Below are positions 17,141-25,492 of a stretch of DNA of 50,862 nt, piece after piece. Position 1 is the stretch's first letter. Each line of letters opens with the position of its first letter. The stretch covers positions 1-50,862 of the forward strand of contig DATASX010000129.1 of the NCBI GenBank assembly GCA_036269075.1, in the 5' to 3' direction. The notes beneath the pieces were generated by a model. The model did not search any database and was not told where the DNA came from. It was given only the letters and a program-made list of their open reading frames with translations. The position numbers and the translations under genes are program-made. The DNA is from Sporichthyaceae bacterium. Its GTDB lineage: Bacteria; Actinomycetota; Actinomycetes; Sporichthyales; Sporichthyaceae.

Positions 17141-18625
17141 ATGGTGGACAGACGCCGCCGGCGACGGACATCGTGGGCGACCATTGGGGCCTACCTCGGC
17201 GTCGGCGCCGGGCTGGGAGCTCTGCCGTTGTTCGGCCTGACGGGCTCGGCCAAGGCCGACGACTCCTTCAGCACGTTCACGGCGCTGGCTGCTGCCAACG
17301 GTGTGTCGGTTCAGTTCGGTAACGACTCGATTCCGGTGGCACCGACGCCGGAGATCTCCGGCCCGGTCGCCCAGGCCTCGCTCGACCCGCTGGGCAGCTC
17401 GTTGGCCTACGCCTCGTTCCCGTACCCGGGGGACACCCTGGTCGCCTCGCCGAAACTCGTGGGTGGAGTGTTCGGGGTGCCGATGCCGGCCTACCCCCTG
17501 ATCGTCAGCACGTCCTCGATCCCGGAGACCCAGACCGGCGGCACCGCGGGCATCTCGCTGCGCGCGGACAGTCAGGCCGACGAGTCCGAGGCGACCAGCG
17601 TGGTGGGCGACCCCAACGGCGTCGGTTCCTCCTCCTTGGCACAGGTCGTCAACAACTCCGGCTCCGGACGTGGACTCACGGCGACGGCCGCCACCGAGTC
17701 GACCCTGTCGCGTGTCGGCGGGGTGTTCTCGCTGCAAGGTGTCCGGTCCTCGGCCAGTGCCACGTCCGACGGTGCAGGGGTCGTCAAAACGCTGTCCACA
17801 CTGCAGTTCAGCGACTTGTTCGTCCCCGGTCTCTCGATGGAGGTACCGGCCGGCACTCCGGGAAGTGTGCCGATCCCGGTACCCATCCCGGGCGCTCCGC
17901 AACTTCCCGCGCAGCAGTACCCGGCAATTCCCATCCCGGCACCCTTCGGCGGGACGACCTTGGTCGCGCCGCACATCGGGTTCGAGAACGGGTATTTCAC
18001 CGTGGCACTGCCGCAGTTCGGCGACAAGAGGTGGACGGTCCCGGCCTCGACCGTGCTCAGCGCGCTCAAGGGCATCGGCATCGAGGCGACCTACTCCGCG
18101 CCGGTTCCGATCGTCCAGAACGGCAAGACCGTCGGGGTGCTCGGGGCGGCGCTGCAGTTCTCCACCACGCTGCCCGCGCCGCCCAGGAACGCCGGGTTCA
18201 ACGGGCCGACCAAGGTCTCGCTCACCATCGGCCGGTCGATCGCCAGCCTGAAGGACATCACCGCGGCCGCCGCGGCGCACGATTCGTCGACCGCCGGGTC
18301 AGGCCCGATCGGGATCGGTTCGGTCGCAGGCGACACGACACCCGGCCCTGCCGCCGTGGACCGGCCCGCTCCGCAAGCCACTGACGCCTTCGGGTCCGGC
18401 GCCCTTCCGGTGGACACCGACACCCTCGTCCGAACGGCGACCGCGAACTCGACCGGAGCAACGGCACGGGCGCCGGCAGCGGTGAACCTTCAGCACTACG
18501 AAGCGGTCGCCGACAAGCGCGACACCTCGAACGTGTACCTCGCCCTGATGGGCGTGGCCCTGATCGGGTCCTTGGCCGCAGGCACCGTCCGACTTCTAGG
18601 AGTGCGAGTCCCGTGGACATCCTGA
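17141..18625 (+). CDS. Secreted, C-terminally anchored protein of unknown function
   Basis: I do not recognise this 494-residue protein. A run of Arg at 4-9, a hydrophobic stretch at about 14-35 and AKA-DD near 38-40 form a signal peptide. The body is rich in Ser, Thr, Val and Gly, with a proline-rich VPIPVPIPGAP stretch near 245, and looks like extracytoplasmic beta-structure. A hydrophobic helix near residues 465-487 followed by Arg would anchor it to the membrane. GGAGG at 17132-17136 sets the ATG. It leads the operon with two small membrane proteins and the importer genes, so it may help capture or pass substrate across the envelope. Confidence 0.8.
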   Translation: MVDRRRRRRTSWATIGAYLGVGAGLGALPLFGLTGSAKADDSFSTFTALAAANGVSVQFGNDSIPVAPTPEISGPVAQASLDPLGSSLAYASFPYPGDTLVASPKLVGGVFGVPMPAYPLIVSTSSIPETQTGGTAGISLRADSQADESEATSVVGDPNGVGSSSLAQVVNNSGSGRGLTATAATESTLSRVGGVFSLQGVRSSASATSDGAGVVKTLSTLQFSDLFVPGLSMEVPAGTPGSVPIPVPIPGAPQLPAQQYPAIPIPAPFGGTTLVAPHIGFENGYFTVALPQFGDKRWTVPASTVLSALKGIGIEATYSAPVPIVQNGKTVGVLGAALQFSTTLPAPPRNAGFNGPTKVSLTIGRSIASLKDITAAAAAHDSSTAGSGPIGIGSVAGDTTPGPAAVDRPAPQATDAFGSGALPVDTDTLVRTATANSTGATARAPAAVNLQHYEAVADKRDTSNVYLALMGVALIGSLAAGTVRLLGVRVPWTS

Positions 18626-18963
18626 TTTTCGTGCGTGCGCAGTGGGACCGCGTCCTCGCGGTGGTTGCCGTTGCGGCGGCGGTCATCACGCTGATCGTCG
18701 GCTGGCTCGGGATCAGTGGGACGCCGCACGTCGCCGAACAGCTTCCCTACGTCATCTCGTGCGGGATCGCCGGCCTGGTCTACATCACGATTGCTGCGAC
18801 GCTTTGGCTCTCCGCGGACCTTCGGGACGAGTGGCGTGAGCTCCGGATCCTGCGGCTGGCGCAGGAAGCCGAGCGTCACGTGTTGACCGAGAGCCTGCGA
18901 CACGACAACCCGGACAACAACCACGTCGGTCCGATGCTCGTCGGCGTTCAGAGCGCTCGATGA
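18613..18963 (+). CDS. Small membrane protein, two transmembrane segments
   Basis: A 116-residue protein not recognised as a named family. Two hydrophobic helices lie at about 14-34 and 44-68. They are followed by a charged, probably helical tail (DEWRELRILRLAQEAERH) likely to be cytoplasmic. The GTG start overlaps the preceding gene by 13 bases and the stop overlaps the next ATG (ATGA), so it is translated with its neighbours. Its position inside the transport operon suggests an accessory or assembly subunit. Confidence 0.75.
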   Translation: MDILIFVRAQWDRVLAVVAVAAAVITLIVGWLGISGTPHVAEQLPYVISCGIAGLVYITIAATLWLSADLRDEWRELRILRLAQEAERHVLTESLRHDNPDNNHVGPMLVGVQSAR

Positions 18964-19448
18964 GGTTGGCGGCGCAACGGCGTAGCCGGCACCGGTTCGC
19001 CGATCGGGCGGGAGCGTCCGCTCACCTGGGCAACTCGCCCTGGCTGCGGACGGACATCGTCCGGGTCGCCTGGTGGGTCGCCCTGGGGATCGCGATCAAT
19101 TTCGTCGCCTGGTACGGCGCGTCCGGGAGCACCTTGTGGTCCACCCAGACCGGCTGGATCGTGGTCGGGATCCTGGCGGCCGCCGTCGTGGCCGTCGGTT
19201 GCATCGGGTGGCTGGTGTCGGGGTTGCGCTCAGTGAGCTCTGCGCGCGCCGAGGTCGTCCGTGGGCTCGCCCGGCCGTCCCTGCCGGTGATCGTCGTGCC
19301 GGCCGCCGACGAATTGGTCGCCGGCCCCCGGATGACGCGCTTCCATCGGAACGGTTGTCGGCTTGTCGCGGGCAAGAAGTACGGGGCCGTGGGAATCGCC
19401 GACATCGCCGGTCGGCAACTCCAGGCCTGTGGGGTGTGTGAACCGTGA
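18960..19448 (+). CDS. Membrane protein with C-terminal His/Cys cluster
   Basis: A 162-residue protein with two transmembrane helices (about 35-54 and 64-89) and a tail of about 70 residues. The tail ends with His129, Cys133, Cys157 and Cys160 in the pattern FHxxxC...CxxC, which could bind zinc or another metal. LVAGKK follows the first Cys. I do not recognise the family. It overlaps the upstream gene by four bases, and its stop overlaps the permease GTG, so it is fully embedded in the importer operon. Possible roles are metal-dependent regulation of the importer or complex assembly. Confidence 0.72.
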   Translation: MRLAAQRRSRHRFADRAGASAHLGNSPWLRTDIVRVAWWVALGIAINFVAWYGASGSTLWSTQTGWIVVGILAAAVVAVGCIGWLVSGLRSVSSARAEVVRGLARPSLPVIVVPAADELVAGPRMTRFHRNGCRLVAGKKYGAVGIADIAGRQLQACGVCEP

Positions 19449-21379
19449 GTGAGTTCCTTCCTTACCTCATCATCGGAATCACCGTCGGCTCCATCTACGG
19501 CCTGTCCGCCATGGGCCTGGTCCTGACCTACAAGACCTCCGGCGTCTTCAACCTCGCGCACGGCTCCATCGGCGCCGGCGCGGCGTACCTGTTCCTCGAG
19601 CTTCGCCAGCGGCACGGCATGTCGTGGCCGCTGGCCCTCGTGGTCTCGGTGCTGGTCTTCGGCGTGCTGGTCGGGCTGGTCATGGAACGCCTCGCCGAAG
19701 GCCTGGCCCGGGTGCCGGCGGTGTACCGCATCGTCGCGACGGTGGGCCTGCTGGTCGCCACCCTCGGCCTGCTGGGCCTGCTCTTCGGCACGCAACTGCT
19801 CACGTTCGAACACTTCCTGTCGCGCGACCCGGTGACAACGGTGAGCGGCGTCCGGATCTCGCAGGCCAACCTGGCGGTCTTCGGAGTCGGCTGCGCCGCG
19901 GCGGTGATCCTGTCCGTCCTGTTCCGCTGCACCCGGATCGGCACGGCCATGCGGGCTGTGGTCGACGATTCGCAGCTGTTGGACATGACCGGGCAGTCCC
20001 CGACGCTCGTGCGCCGTTACGCGTGGCTGATCGGGACGTGCTTCGCCGCGCTGTCGGGCGTCCTGTTCGCAGAGACCCAACAGGCGGTCGACGCGATCGT
20101 GCTGTCGTTCCTGATCGTCCAGGCCTTCGGCGCCGCCGCGATCGGTGCGTTCCGCAGCATTCCGTTGGCCTACGTCGGGGGCATCGTCGTCGGGCTCGCG
20201 CAGGCGGTGACCAGCAAGCAGATCGCCGGCCACCAGTTCCTGGCGGGCCTGGACACCAACATGCCGTTCCTCGTCCTGCTGGTCATCCTGATCTGCCTGC
20301 CTCGGGGCCGCCTGGTCGAGGTCGGCAAGCTGGTGAAGGCGCGGGCCGTCCCGCCGAGTTCGCTGCCCGTCCGAACCCGCTTCGCCGGAGGATCCGCGGT
20401 CCTGGTCGGGGCACTGGTGCTGCCGCTGATCGTCGGTTCCCGGCTACCACTGTGGACGAACGCGCTCAGCCAGGTGGTCCTCTTCTCCTCCCTCGGTCTG
20501 CTGGTCTACTCGTCCGGGCAGATCTCCTTGTGCCAATGGGGTTTTGCCGCCGTCGGGGCCACCACGTTCGCCCACATGCTCCGACACGGTCTGCCCTGGG
20601 GGCTGGCGGTCCTGGTCGCCGCGCTGGTCGCGGTGCCCGTCGGGGCGCTGGTCTCGTTGCCCGCGATCCGGCTGTCCGGTCTGTACCTGGGCCTGGCGAC
20701 GTTGGGATTCGGGGTGCTGCTCGCCGGTTTCTTCTACCAGCGCGGCTTCATGTTCGGCGTCGGCACCGACCTCGCGACGCACCGCCCGCACTTTCTCAAC
20801 CTCGACTCCGAGCGAGGCTTCTACTACCTGCTGCTCGCGATCGCGGTCGCAGCGCTCGGCCTGGTCGCCGTGATCGAGAGGTCTCGGCTCGGCCGCCTGC
20901 TGCGGGGTTTGGCGGACTCGCCGGTGGCGCTGTCGACGCTCGGTACGAACATCAACCAGACGCGGATGATCGTGTTCTCGATCTCGGCCTTCCTGGCCGG
21001 ATTGGCCGGCGCGCTCTACTCCTCGCTGTTCGGCTCTATCAACGTCGACTCCTTCAACTACCTGGTCTCCATCCAGATCATCGCGGTGCTCGTGGTGTCC
21101 GGACGTCGGACGGTCACCGCATCGGTGCTGGCTCCCCTGCTGTTCGTCGTGCTGCCGGGCTACATCCGCAACGGCGACTTCGCGCTCTACGAACAGATCG
21201 GGTTCGGCGTCTTCGCGGTGGCTGCCGCGTTGCTGTCGCAGACCTCACTTCGGGACCGGCTCTCGCGAGCCGTGGTAGCCGAGGACGGGCGGCGCTCCGT
21301 CGATCGCACCGTGCGCACGACCCCCGATCGGATCGCCGCACTCTCCGCCGTGCGGACGTCCGTCACGGCCAGTAGCTGA
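19445..21379 (+). CDS. Fused LivH-LivM ABC permease
   Basis: A 644-residue integral membrane protein that joins both permease subunits of a HAAT-type importer. Residues 1 to about 290 are LivH-like, including the SGVFNLAHGSIGAGAAYLF motif. Residues about 310-630 are LivM-like, with YSSGQISLCQWGFAAVGA, IRLSGLYLGLATLGFG and RGLADSPVALSTLG. The C-terminal tail is polar. GTG start overlaps the previous stop (GTGA). It would form the channel energised by the divergently encoded LivF and LivG and fed by the lipoprotein next door. Fused LivHM proteins are known in actinobacteria, so the fusion is probably not an error. Confidence 0.94.
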   Translation: MSEFLPYLIIGITVGSIYGLSAMGLVLTYKTSGVFNLAHGSIGAGAAYLFLELRQRHGMSWPLALVVSVLVFGVLVGLVMERLAEGLARVPAVYRIVATVGLLVATLGLLGLLFGTQLLTFEHFLSRDPVTTVSGVRISQANLAVFGVGCAAAVILSVLFRCTRIGTAMRAVVDDSQLLDMTGQSPTLVRRYAWLIGTCFAALSGVLFAETQQAVDAIVLSFLIVQAFGAAAIGAFRSIPLAYVGGIVVGLAQAVTSKQIAGHQFLAGLDTNMPFLVLLVILICLPRGRLVEVGKLVKARAVPPSSLPVRTRFAGGSAVLVGALVLPLIVGSRLPLWTNALSQVVLFSSLGLLVYSSGQISLCQWGFAAVGATTFAHMLRHGLPWGLAVLVAALVAVPVGALVSLPAIRLSGLYLGLATLGFGVLLAGFFYQRGFMFGVGTDLATHRPHFLNLDSERGFYYLLLAIAVAALGLVAVIERSRLGRLLRGLADSPVALSTLGTNINQTRMIVFSISAFLAGLAGALYSSLFGSINVDSFNYLVSIQIIAVLVVSGRRTVTASVLAPLLFVVLPGYIRNGDFALYEQIGFGVFAVAAALLSQTSLRDRLSRAVVAEDGRRSVDRTVRTTPDRIAALSAVRTSVTASS

Positions 21380-21401
21380 CTTGCCCGAGGAAGGAATCAC
21401 C

Positions 21402-23045
21402 ATGCCCCGAAGCGGACGCCGAGGCCAACTCCGCGGCTGCGTCGCCCTGACCGCGCTCACGTTGGTGGCAGTCAGCGGCTGCGGCTCGCGGGTCAGCCGG
21501 GATGCCGTGCTCGCCGCCGAGGCCGGGCTCGGATCCCGTGTTCCAGCGGCATTGGCGCAGGGAACTGCCGTTGCCACCGACAATCCAGCGAGCACCGCCG
21601 AGGCCGCTCCGGCCGCGGCGGCGGCAGGAACCGCCGTGGCCCCAGCGGCTACGCAGGCAATCAAGGTGCCGGCGGTGGCATCCACCACCACGGCGACCGC
21701 GAAGCCGGCATCCGCCCCCGGCAAGGTCGCGGCGACCGCCTCGGACAAGGGCGCTTCGGTGCCGGCCGCGACCGCGGGCGGGGAAGGTCTGCCGGTGCTC
21801 TGCGCGAAGCCCGGCCCCCCGATCAGCATCGGTCAGGTGGGTAGCTGGAGCGGGCTGGTCGGCGCCAGCATCGGGCAGGCCCGGCCCGCCCTGGCGTTGT
21901 GGGCCAAGTACATGAACGACCACGGTGGCGTCGCGTGTCACCCGGTCCAGTTGCGCTCCCTGGATGACCAGAGCAATCCCAGTTCGGCGGCTGCCGCCGC
22001 CCGCACACTGATCCAGGACGACAAGGCCATCGCCCTGGTCGCCGTGTTCAGCCCGATCAGCGTCAGCGGGATCCAGTCGGTGACCAAGAGCACCGGCGTT
22101 CCGGCGGTCGGCGGTGACGGCGCGGCTCACGCATGGACCAGCGACCCGTACCTCTACGACGTCGGCTCCGCGATCGAGTCGCAGTTCTACCTCGCGGCCA
22201 AGCACGAGGCGCAAGAAGGTCGTAAGAAGGTCGCGATCTTCTACTGCGTCGAGGCCTCGGCCTGCTCGAACGCCGGTGAGTCACTGTCCGGCAACAGCCC
22301 TCTCAGCGCCACGGCTGCGGGCCAGCAGGTCGTCTACAAGGCGACGATGTCACTGACCCAGACCGACTTCACCGCGCAGTGCGAGGGCGCGAAGAACGCC
22401 GGAGCGGACAGCCTGTTCCTCGGGATGGAAGGCTCGTCGATCACGCGCTTCCTCCAGTCCTGCGACTCGATCGACTATCACCCGAGCGTCTACACGGTGG
22501 GCATCGCCGCGGTGTTCGACGTGAACAACCCCGCGATCAAGAAGTACAAGATCTCGATCGGTGCCCCGGTATTCCCCTACATGGAGCAGGACAATTCCGT
22601 GGAGGCGGCGTTCGCGGGTGCGTTCGACAAGTACGCGCCGGGCTTCAAGTACAACGCCGTGGCCGCGCAGGCCTGGGCCGAGGGGATGCTTTTCCAGCGG
22701 GCGCTGGAGCTGCTGGGTCCTGCCGCGCAGAGCCAGCAGATCACCACGGCGCTGCTCCTCAAGGGGCTCAGCATGATCAAGAACGACGGGTTGGGCGGCT
22801 TGATCCCGCCGCAGACCTACACCCCGGGGGCAGGCGGCAACGGGCCGAATCCGTGCGGCGCCGTGCTGGTCTACACGGCGGGCGTCTGGGCGTCCGCGGA
22901 CAAGAGCGTGTTCTCGTGCGGTCCGAAGATCGGCGGCAAGCAGTCCGCGGCGGTGGTGGGAGCCGTGTCCGATCAGGCAGCCGCTCCGCAAACCGTGTCC
23001 CCGGCGGTGCTTGCCGATCGCCGGCGGACCGCGACCGAGCACTGA
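21402..23045 (+). CDS. ABC transporter substrate-binding lipoprotein (LivJ-like) with long linker
   Basis: A 547-residue extracellular binding protein. The signal ends in lipobox AVSGC with the modified Cys27. Residues about 28-130 are a low-complexity Ala/Thr/Val/Pro linker. The type I periplasmic-binding fold follows from Cys134 (PISIGQVGSWSG, ALALWAKYMNDHGGV, and so on). ATG at 21402 follows AGGAAGG; an upstream TTG at 21381 has no such site. The roughly 100-residue linker is longer than is usual and could carry the binding domain away from the membrane. Ligand unknown; the neighbours suggest a hydrophobic carboxylic acid or aromatic rather than an amino acid. Confidence 0.92.
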   Translation: MPRSGRRGQLRGCVALTALTLVAVSGCGSRVSRDAVLAAEAGLGSRVPAALAQGTAVATDNPASTAEAAPAAAAAGTAVAPAATQAIKVPAVASTTTATAKPASAPGKVAATASDKGASVPAATAGGEGLPVLCAKPGPPISIGQVGSWSGLVGASIGQARPALALWAKYMNDHGGVACHPVQLRSLDDQSNPSSAAAAARTLIQDDKAIALVAVFSPISVSGIQSVTKSTGVPAVGGDGAAHAWTSDPYLYDVGSAIESQFYLAAKHEAQEGRKKVAIFYCVEASACSNAGESLSGNSPLSATAAGQQVVYKATMSLTQTDFTAQCEGAKNAGADSLFLGMEGSSITRFLQSCDSIDYHPSVYTVGIAAVFDVNNPAIKKYKISIGAPVFPYMEQDNSVEAAFAGAFDKYAPGFKYNAVAAQAWAEGMLFQRALELLGPAAQSQQITTALLLKGLSMIKNDGLGGLIPPQTYTPGAGGNGPNPCGAVLVYTAGVWASADKSVFSCGPKIGGKQSAAVVGAVSDQAAAPQTVSPAVLADRRRTATEH

Positions 23046-23055
23046 AGGGTTTCCG

Positions 23056-23943
23056 ATGACAATCGACTTCACCGGACAGGTCGCGATCGTCACCGGCGCG
23101 GGGCGCGGACTCGGGCGATCGCACGCCGAACTTCTCGCCGGACGTGGGGCAAAGGTCGTGGCCAACGACGTCGCCGGAGCGGCCGAGGTCGCGGATGCGA
23201 TCAACCGCGCCGGCGGCCAGGCAGTGGCGAGCGACGACGACATCTCCACCCCGGCCGGTGCGGCCTCGCTGGTGCACCGCGCCGCCGACGAGTTCGGCGG
23301 CGTGCAGATCCTGATCAACAATGCCGGGGTGGGCAGGTTCACGACCTTGGACCACGCGTCGATCGACGAGTACGAGGCGGTCCGTCGATCCGGGCTGGAC
23401 GGAACCTTCTACGTGACCCGCGAAGTGTGGCCGTACATGATGGAGGCCAAGTACGGGCGGATCGTGGTGACCACGTCCGGCAACGGCCTGCTCGGCAACC
23501 CTTCCTCAGTGACGTACGCGATCGCCAAGGCCGGCGTCTACGGGATGATGCGCGCAGTCGCCCTCGACGGCGCGGAGTTCGGGATCAAGGCCAACGCGCT
23601 GGCCCCGATGGCTTCCACGCCGATGTCGAACGAGTTCGTCTCGCCGGAGATGGCCGAGATGCTGCGGGTGGAGTTCCCGACCTCGCTCGTGTCGCCGATC
23701 GTCGCCGTGCTCGCCAGCGAGCAGTGCCCGGTCTCCGGCTACACCTTCGACGCCGGTGGCGGACGCATCGGAATCACTTTCCAGGGCACCAACGCCGGCC
23801 TCTACGACCGAGCCATGACGCCGGAGTCAATCCTCGAAAGCTGGGACCACGTCGTGAACCGCACCGACTTCGTCGAGTTCGCCAGCGGCTACGAATCCCT
23901 CTCCATGGTCGCGGCCTCCCGGGAAAGGGCACTGTCCGCATGA
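23056..23943 (+). CDS. Short-chain dehydrogenase/reductase, HSD17B4-like
   Basis: A 295-residue SDR related to the one at 12398. It has cofactor motif TGAGRGLGRSH, NNAG as INNAGVG, catalytic Ser in VVTTSGN and Tyr/Lys in YAIAK. The C-terminal extension of about 45 residues matches the other copy. ATG at 23056 follows GAAGGG, ten bases after the binding-protein gene. It lies in the transport operon, so its substrate is probably the imported compound or its CoA ester. The 3-hydroxyacyl-CoA dehydrogenase role is inferred from family likeness. Confidence 0.92.
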   Translation: MTIDFTGQVAIVTGAGRGLGRSHAELLAGRGAKVVANDVAGAAEVADAINRAGGQAVASDDDISTPAGAASLVHRAADEFGGVQILINNAGVGRFTTLDHASIDEYEAVRRSGLDGTFYVTREVWPYMMEAKYGRIVVTTSGNGLLGNPSSVTYAIAKAGVYGMMRAVALDGAEFGIKANALAPMASTPMSNEFVSPEMAEMLRVEFPTSLVSPIVAVLASEQCPVSGYTFDAGGGRIGITFQGTNAGLYDRAMTPESILESWDHVVNRTDFVEFASGYESLSMVAASRERALSA

Positions 23944-24713
23944 CGGAGACGGCGAACCTGGAGCGCTGGATATCCACCCGCAGCCAGCAGGTGCTGCTCT
24001 GGTGGGGCATCGGATTCACCGCGGTCTACGTGGTTTCGCTCGGGTTCCTGATCGGGGTCGTGCCCCCACCGTCGCCGTCCTGGTCGGCCGCGCGGGTTGC
24101 CGAGTACTACTCCGACCACCAGGGCCGGATCCTCGTCGGTGCGGTACTCACCTCGTTCACCGGCGCGTTCATGATCCCGATCGCGGTTGTCACCGCGCTC
24201 CAGTCGGCCCGGCGCGAGCCCGGTCGACCGGTGTGGTCGATCTTCATGTTCACCGGCGGCACGTTCACGTCGATCTTCCTGGTCCTACCCACGCTCTTCT
24301 TCGGGGTCGCCGCGTACCGGCCCGATCGTTCGCCCGAGATCACGGTGTTGATGCACGACCTCGCATACCTGGCGTTGTTCACGACCGTCCAGTTCTACAT
24401 CTTCTTCGGTGTCCCTATCGCCGTCTCGTGCCTGCGCGGCGAGGACGCGGCGGACTCGCCGTTCCCCCGCCTCTACGGCTGGTTCACGATCTGGTGCACG
24501 TTCATGTTCGAGATCGGTGGGGTCGCGTTCCTCGCCAAGCACGGACCGTTCGCGTGGAGCGGCTTGTTCATCTTCTGGATCCCGTTCTTCTTCTTCTTCC
24601 TCTGGTTGACGATGCTCTGCGTCCTGCTGCATCGGGCGCTGGCCGTCCAGGAGCGCGCGGCCGCGCCGCGCATCGAAGAGCCGCTGGTCGTTCCCGTCGG
24701 AGCAGCGCGATGA
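23940..24713 (+). CDS. Polytopic membrane protein, first of a tandem paralogous pair
   Basis: A 257-residue protein with about six hydrophobic segments. I do not recognise a named family. It shares with the next protein a VPPP/ISP...A..VA.YY/RYA..H..R motif near residues 40-65 and the late motif GPFAWSGLFIFWIPFF (about 204-219). These repeats show that the two arose by duplication. The ATG overlaps the SDR stop by four bases (ATGA). Being cotranscribed with the importer and SDR, the pair may form a membrane complex for export, sensing or uptake. Confidence 0.8.
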   Translation: MTETANLERWISTRSQQVLLWWGIGFTAVYVVSLGFLIGVVPPPSPSWSAARVAEYYSDHQGRILVGAVLTSFTGAFMIPIAVVTALQSARREPGRPVWSIFMFTGGTFTSIFLVLPTLFFGVAAYRPDRSPEITVLMHDLAYLALFTTVQFYIFFGVPIAVSCLRGEDAADSPFPRLYGWFTIWCTFMFEIGGVAFLAKHGPFAWSGLFIFWIPFFFFFLWLTMLCVLLHRALAVQERAAAPRIEEPLVVPVGAAR

Positions 24714-25453
24714 ACGCCCGCTGGCAACGGACCTGCATCTGGGCGGGGCCGGTCACCCTGCTGCTGTTCGCGATCGGGTACTGGTTCGTCGCGGGGTTGG
24801 TCCCCCCAATCTCGCCCGGGCACAATGCCGCCCAGGTCGCGGCGCGCTATGCCGCCGACCACGATCGGCTGCGCGTCGGTCTGACCATCGCAATCTTCTG
24901 CAGCCCGTTCTTGTTCGCCTGGATTGCGGTGCTGCACACCCAGCTCAAGACCGTCGAGGGCGACGAGTCGCCCCTCGCCACGACCGTCCTGCTCACCGGT
25001 GCGATGCTCGTCCTCTTCCTGTTCTTTCCGCTGATGGTCCTTGCCGATGCGGCGTTCCGGACGGGGGAGCCGCCCGAGATCACCAAGGCGATCAACGATC
25101 TTGGCTGGTTGCTGTTCATCGCCCCCGCGGGCCCCGCCGTCCTCCTGGCCGTGGCCATGGGCGCCGCCATGCTCAGCGACACCAGCCCGCGGCCGGCCTT
25201 CCCGCGGGGTGTGGGCTACTTCAACATCTTGATGGGGATGAGCTTCACCGGCGCGTCCTTGTGCTGGCTGTTCGATTCCGGGCCCTTCGCCTGGAACGGC
25301 GTCTTTCCCTTTTGGATTCCGCTGGTGGACTTCGGTCTCTGGGTGGGCGTCAACACCTGGGCCATGCTTCGGGTCGTCAACGCCCGAGCCGCCGCGCCGG
25401 CGAGCAACCAACCCATGGAAGAAGCTCTGGTTGCCTCGTCCCTGAGGAGTTGA
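24710..25453 (+). CDS. Polytopic membrane protein, second of the tandem pair
   Basis: A 247-residue paralogue of the preceding protein, with the same layout of about six hydrophobic helices. Matching motifs are LVPPISPGHNAAQVAARY near residue 30 and GPFAWNGVFPFWIPLVDF near 196. Both subunits keep the acidic PEIT box after the third helix, so this pair of motifs is a likely functional site. The ATG overlaps the preceding stop by four bases. It ends the operon, 40 bases before the end of the convergent TetR gene. Confidence 0.8.
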   Translation: MNARWQRTCIWAGPVTLLLFAIGYWFVAGLVPPISPGHNAAQVAARYAADHDRLRVGLTIAIFCSPFLFAWIAVLHTQLKTVEGDESPLATTVLLTGAMLVLFLFFPLMVLADAAFRTGEPPEITKAINDLGWLLFIAPAGPAVLLAVAMGAAMLSDTSPRPAFPRGVGYFNILMGMSFTGASLCWLFDSGPFAWNGVFPFWIPLVDFGLWVGVNTWAMLRVVNARAAAPASNQPMEEALVASSLRS

Positions 25454-25468
25454 GCCACCGTGTCTGCG

Positions 25469-25490
25469 CACGTTACGGATTCCGAACGTG
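25469..25490. terminator. Bidirectional hairpin between convergent genes
   Basis: CACGTT at 25469-25474 pairs with AACGTG at 25485-25490, and CGG/CCG extend the stem inward (one bulged A) to an ATT loop. It lies in the 39-base gap between the convergent ends of the membrane-protein gene and the TetR gene. There is no U tract, as is common in high-GC actinobacteria, so the call rests on placement and stem only. Confidence 0.45.
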
Positions 25491-25492
25491 TG

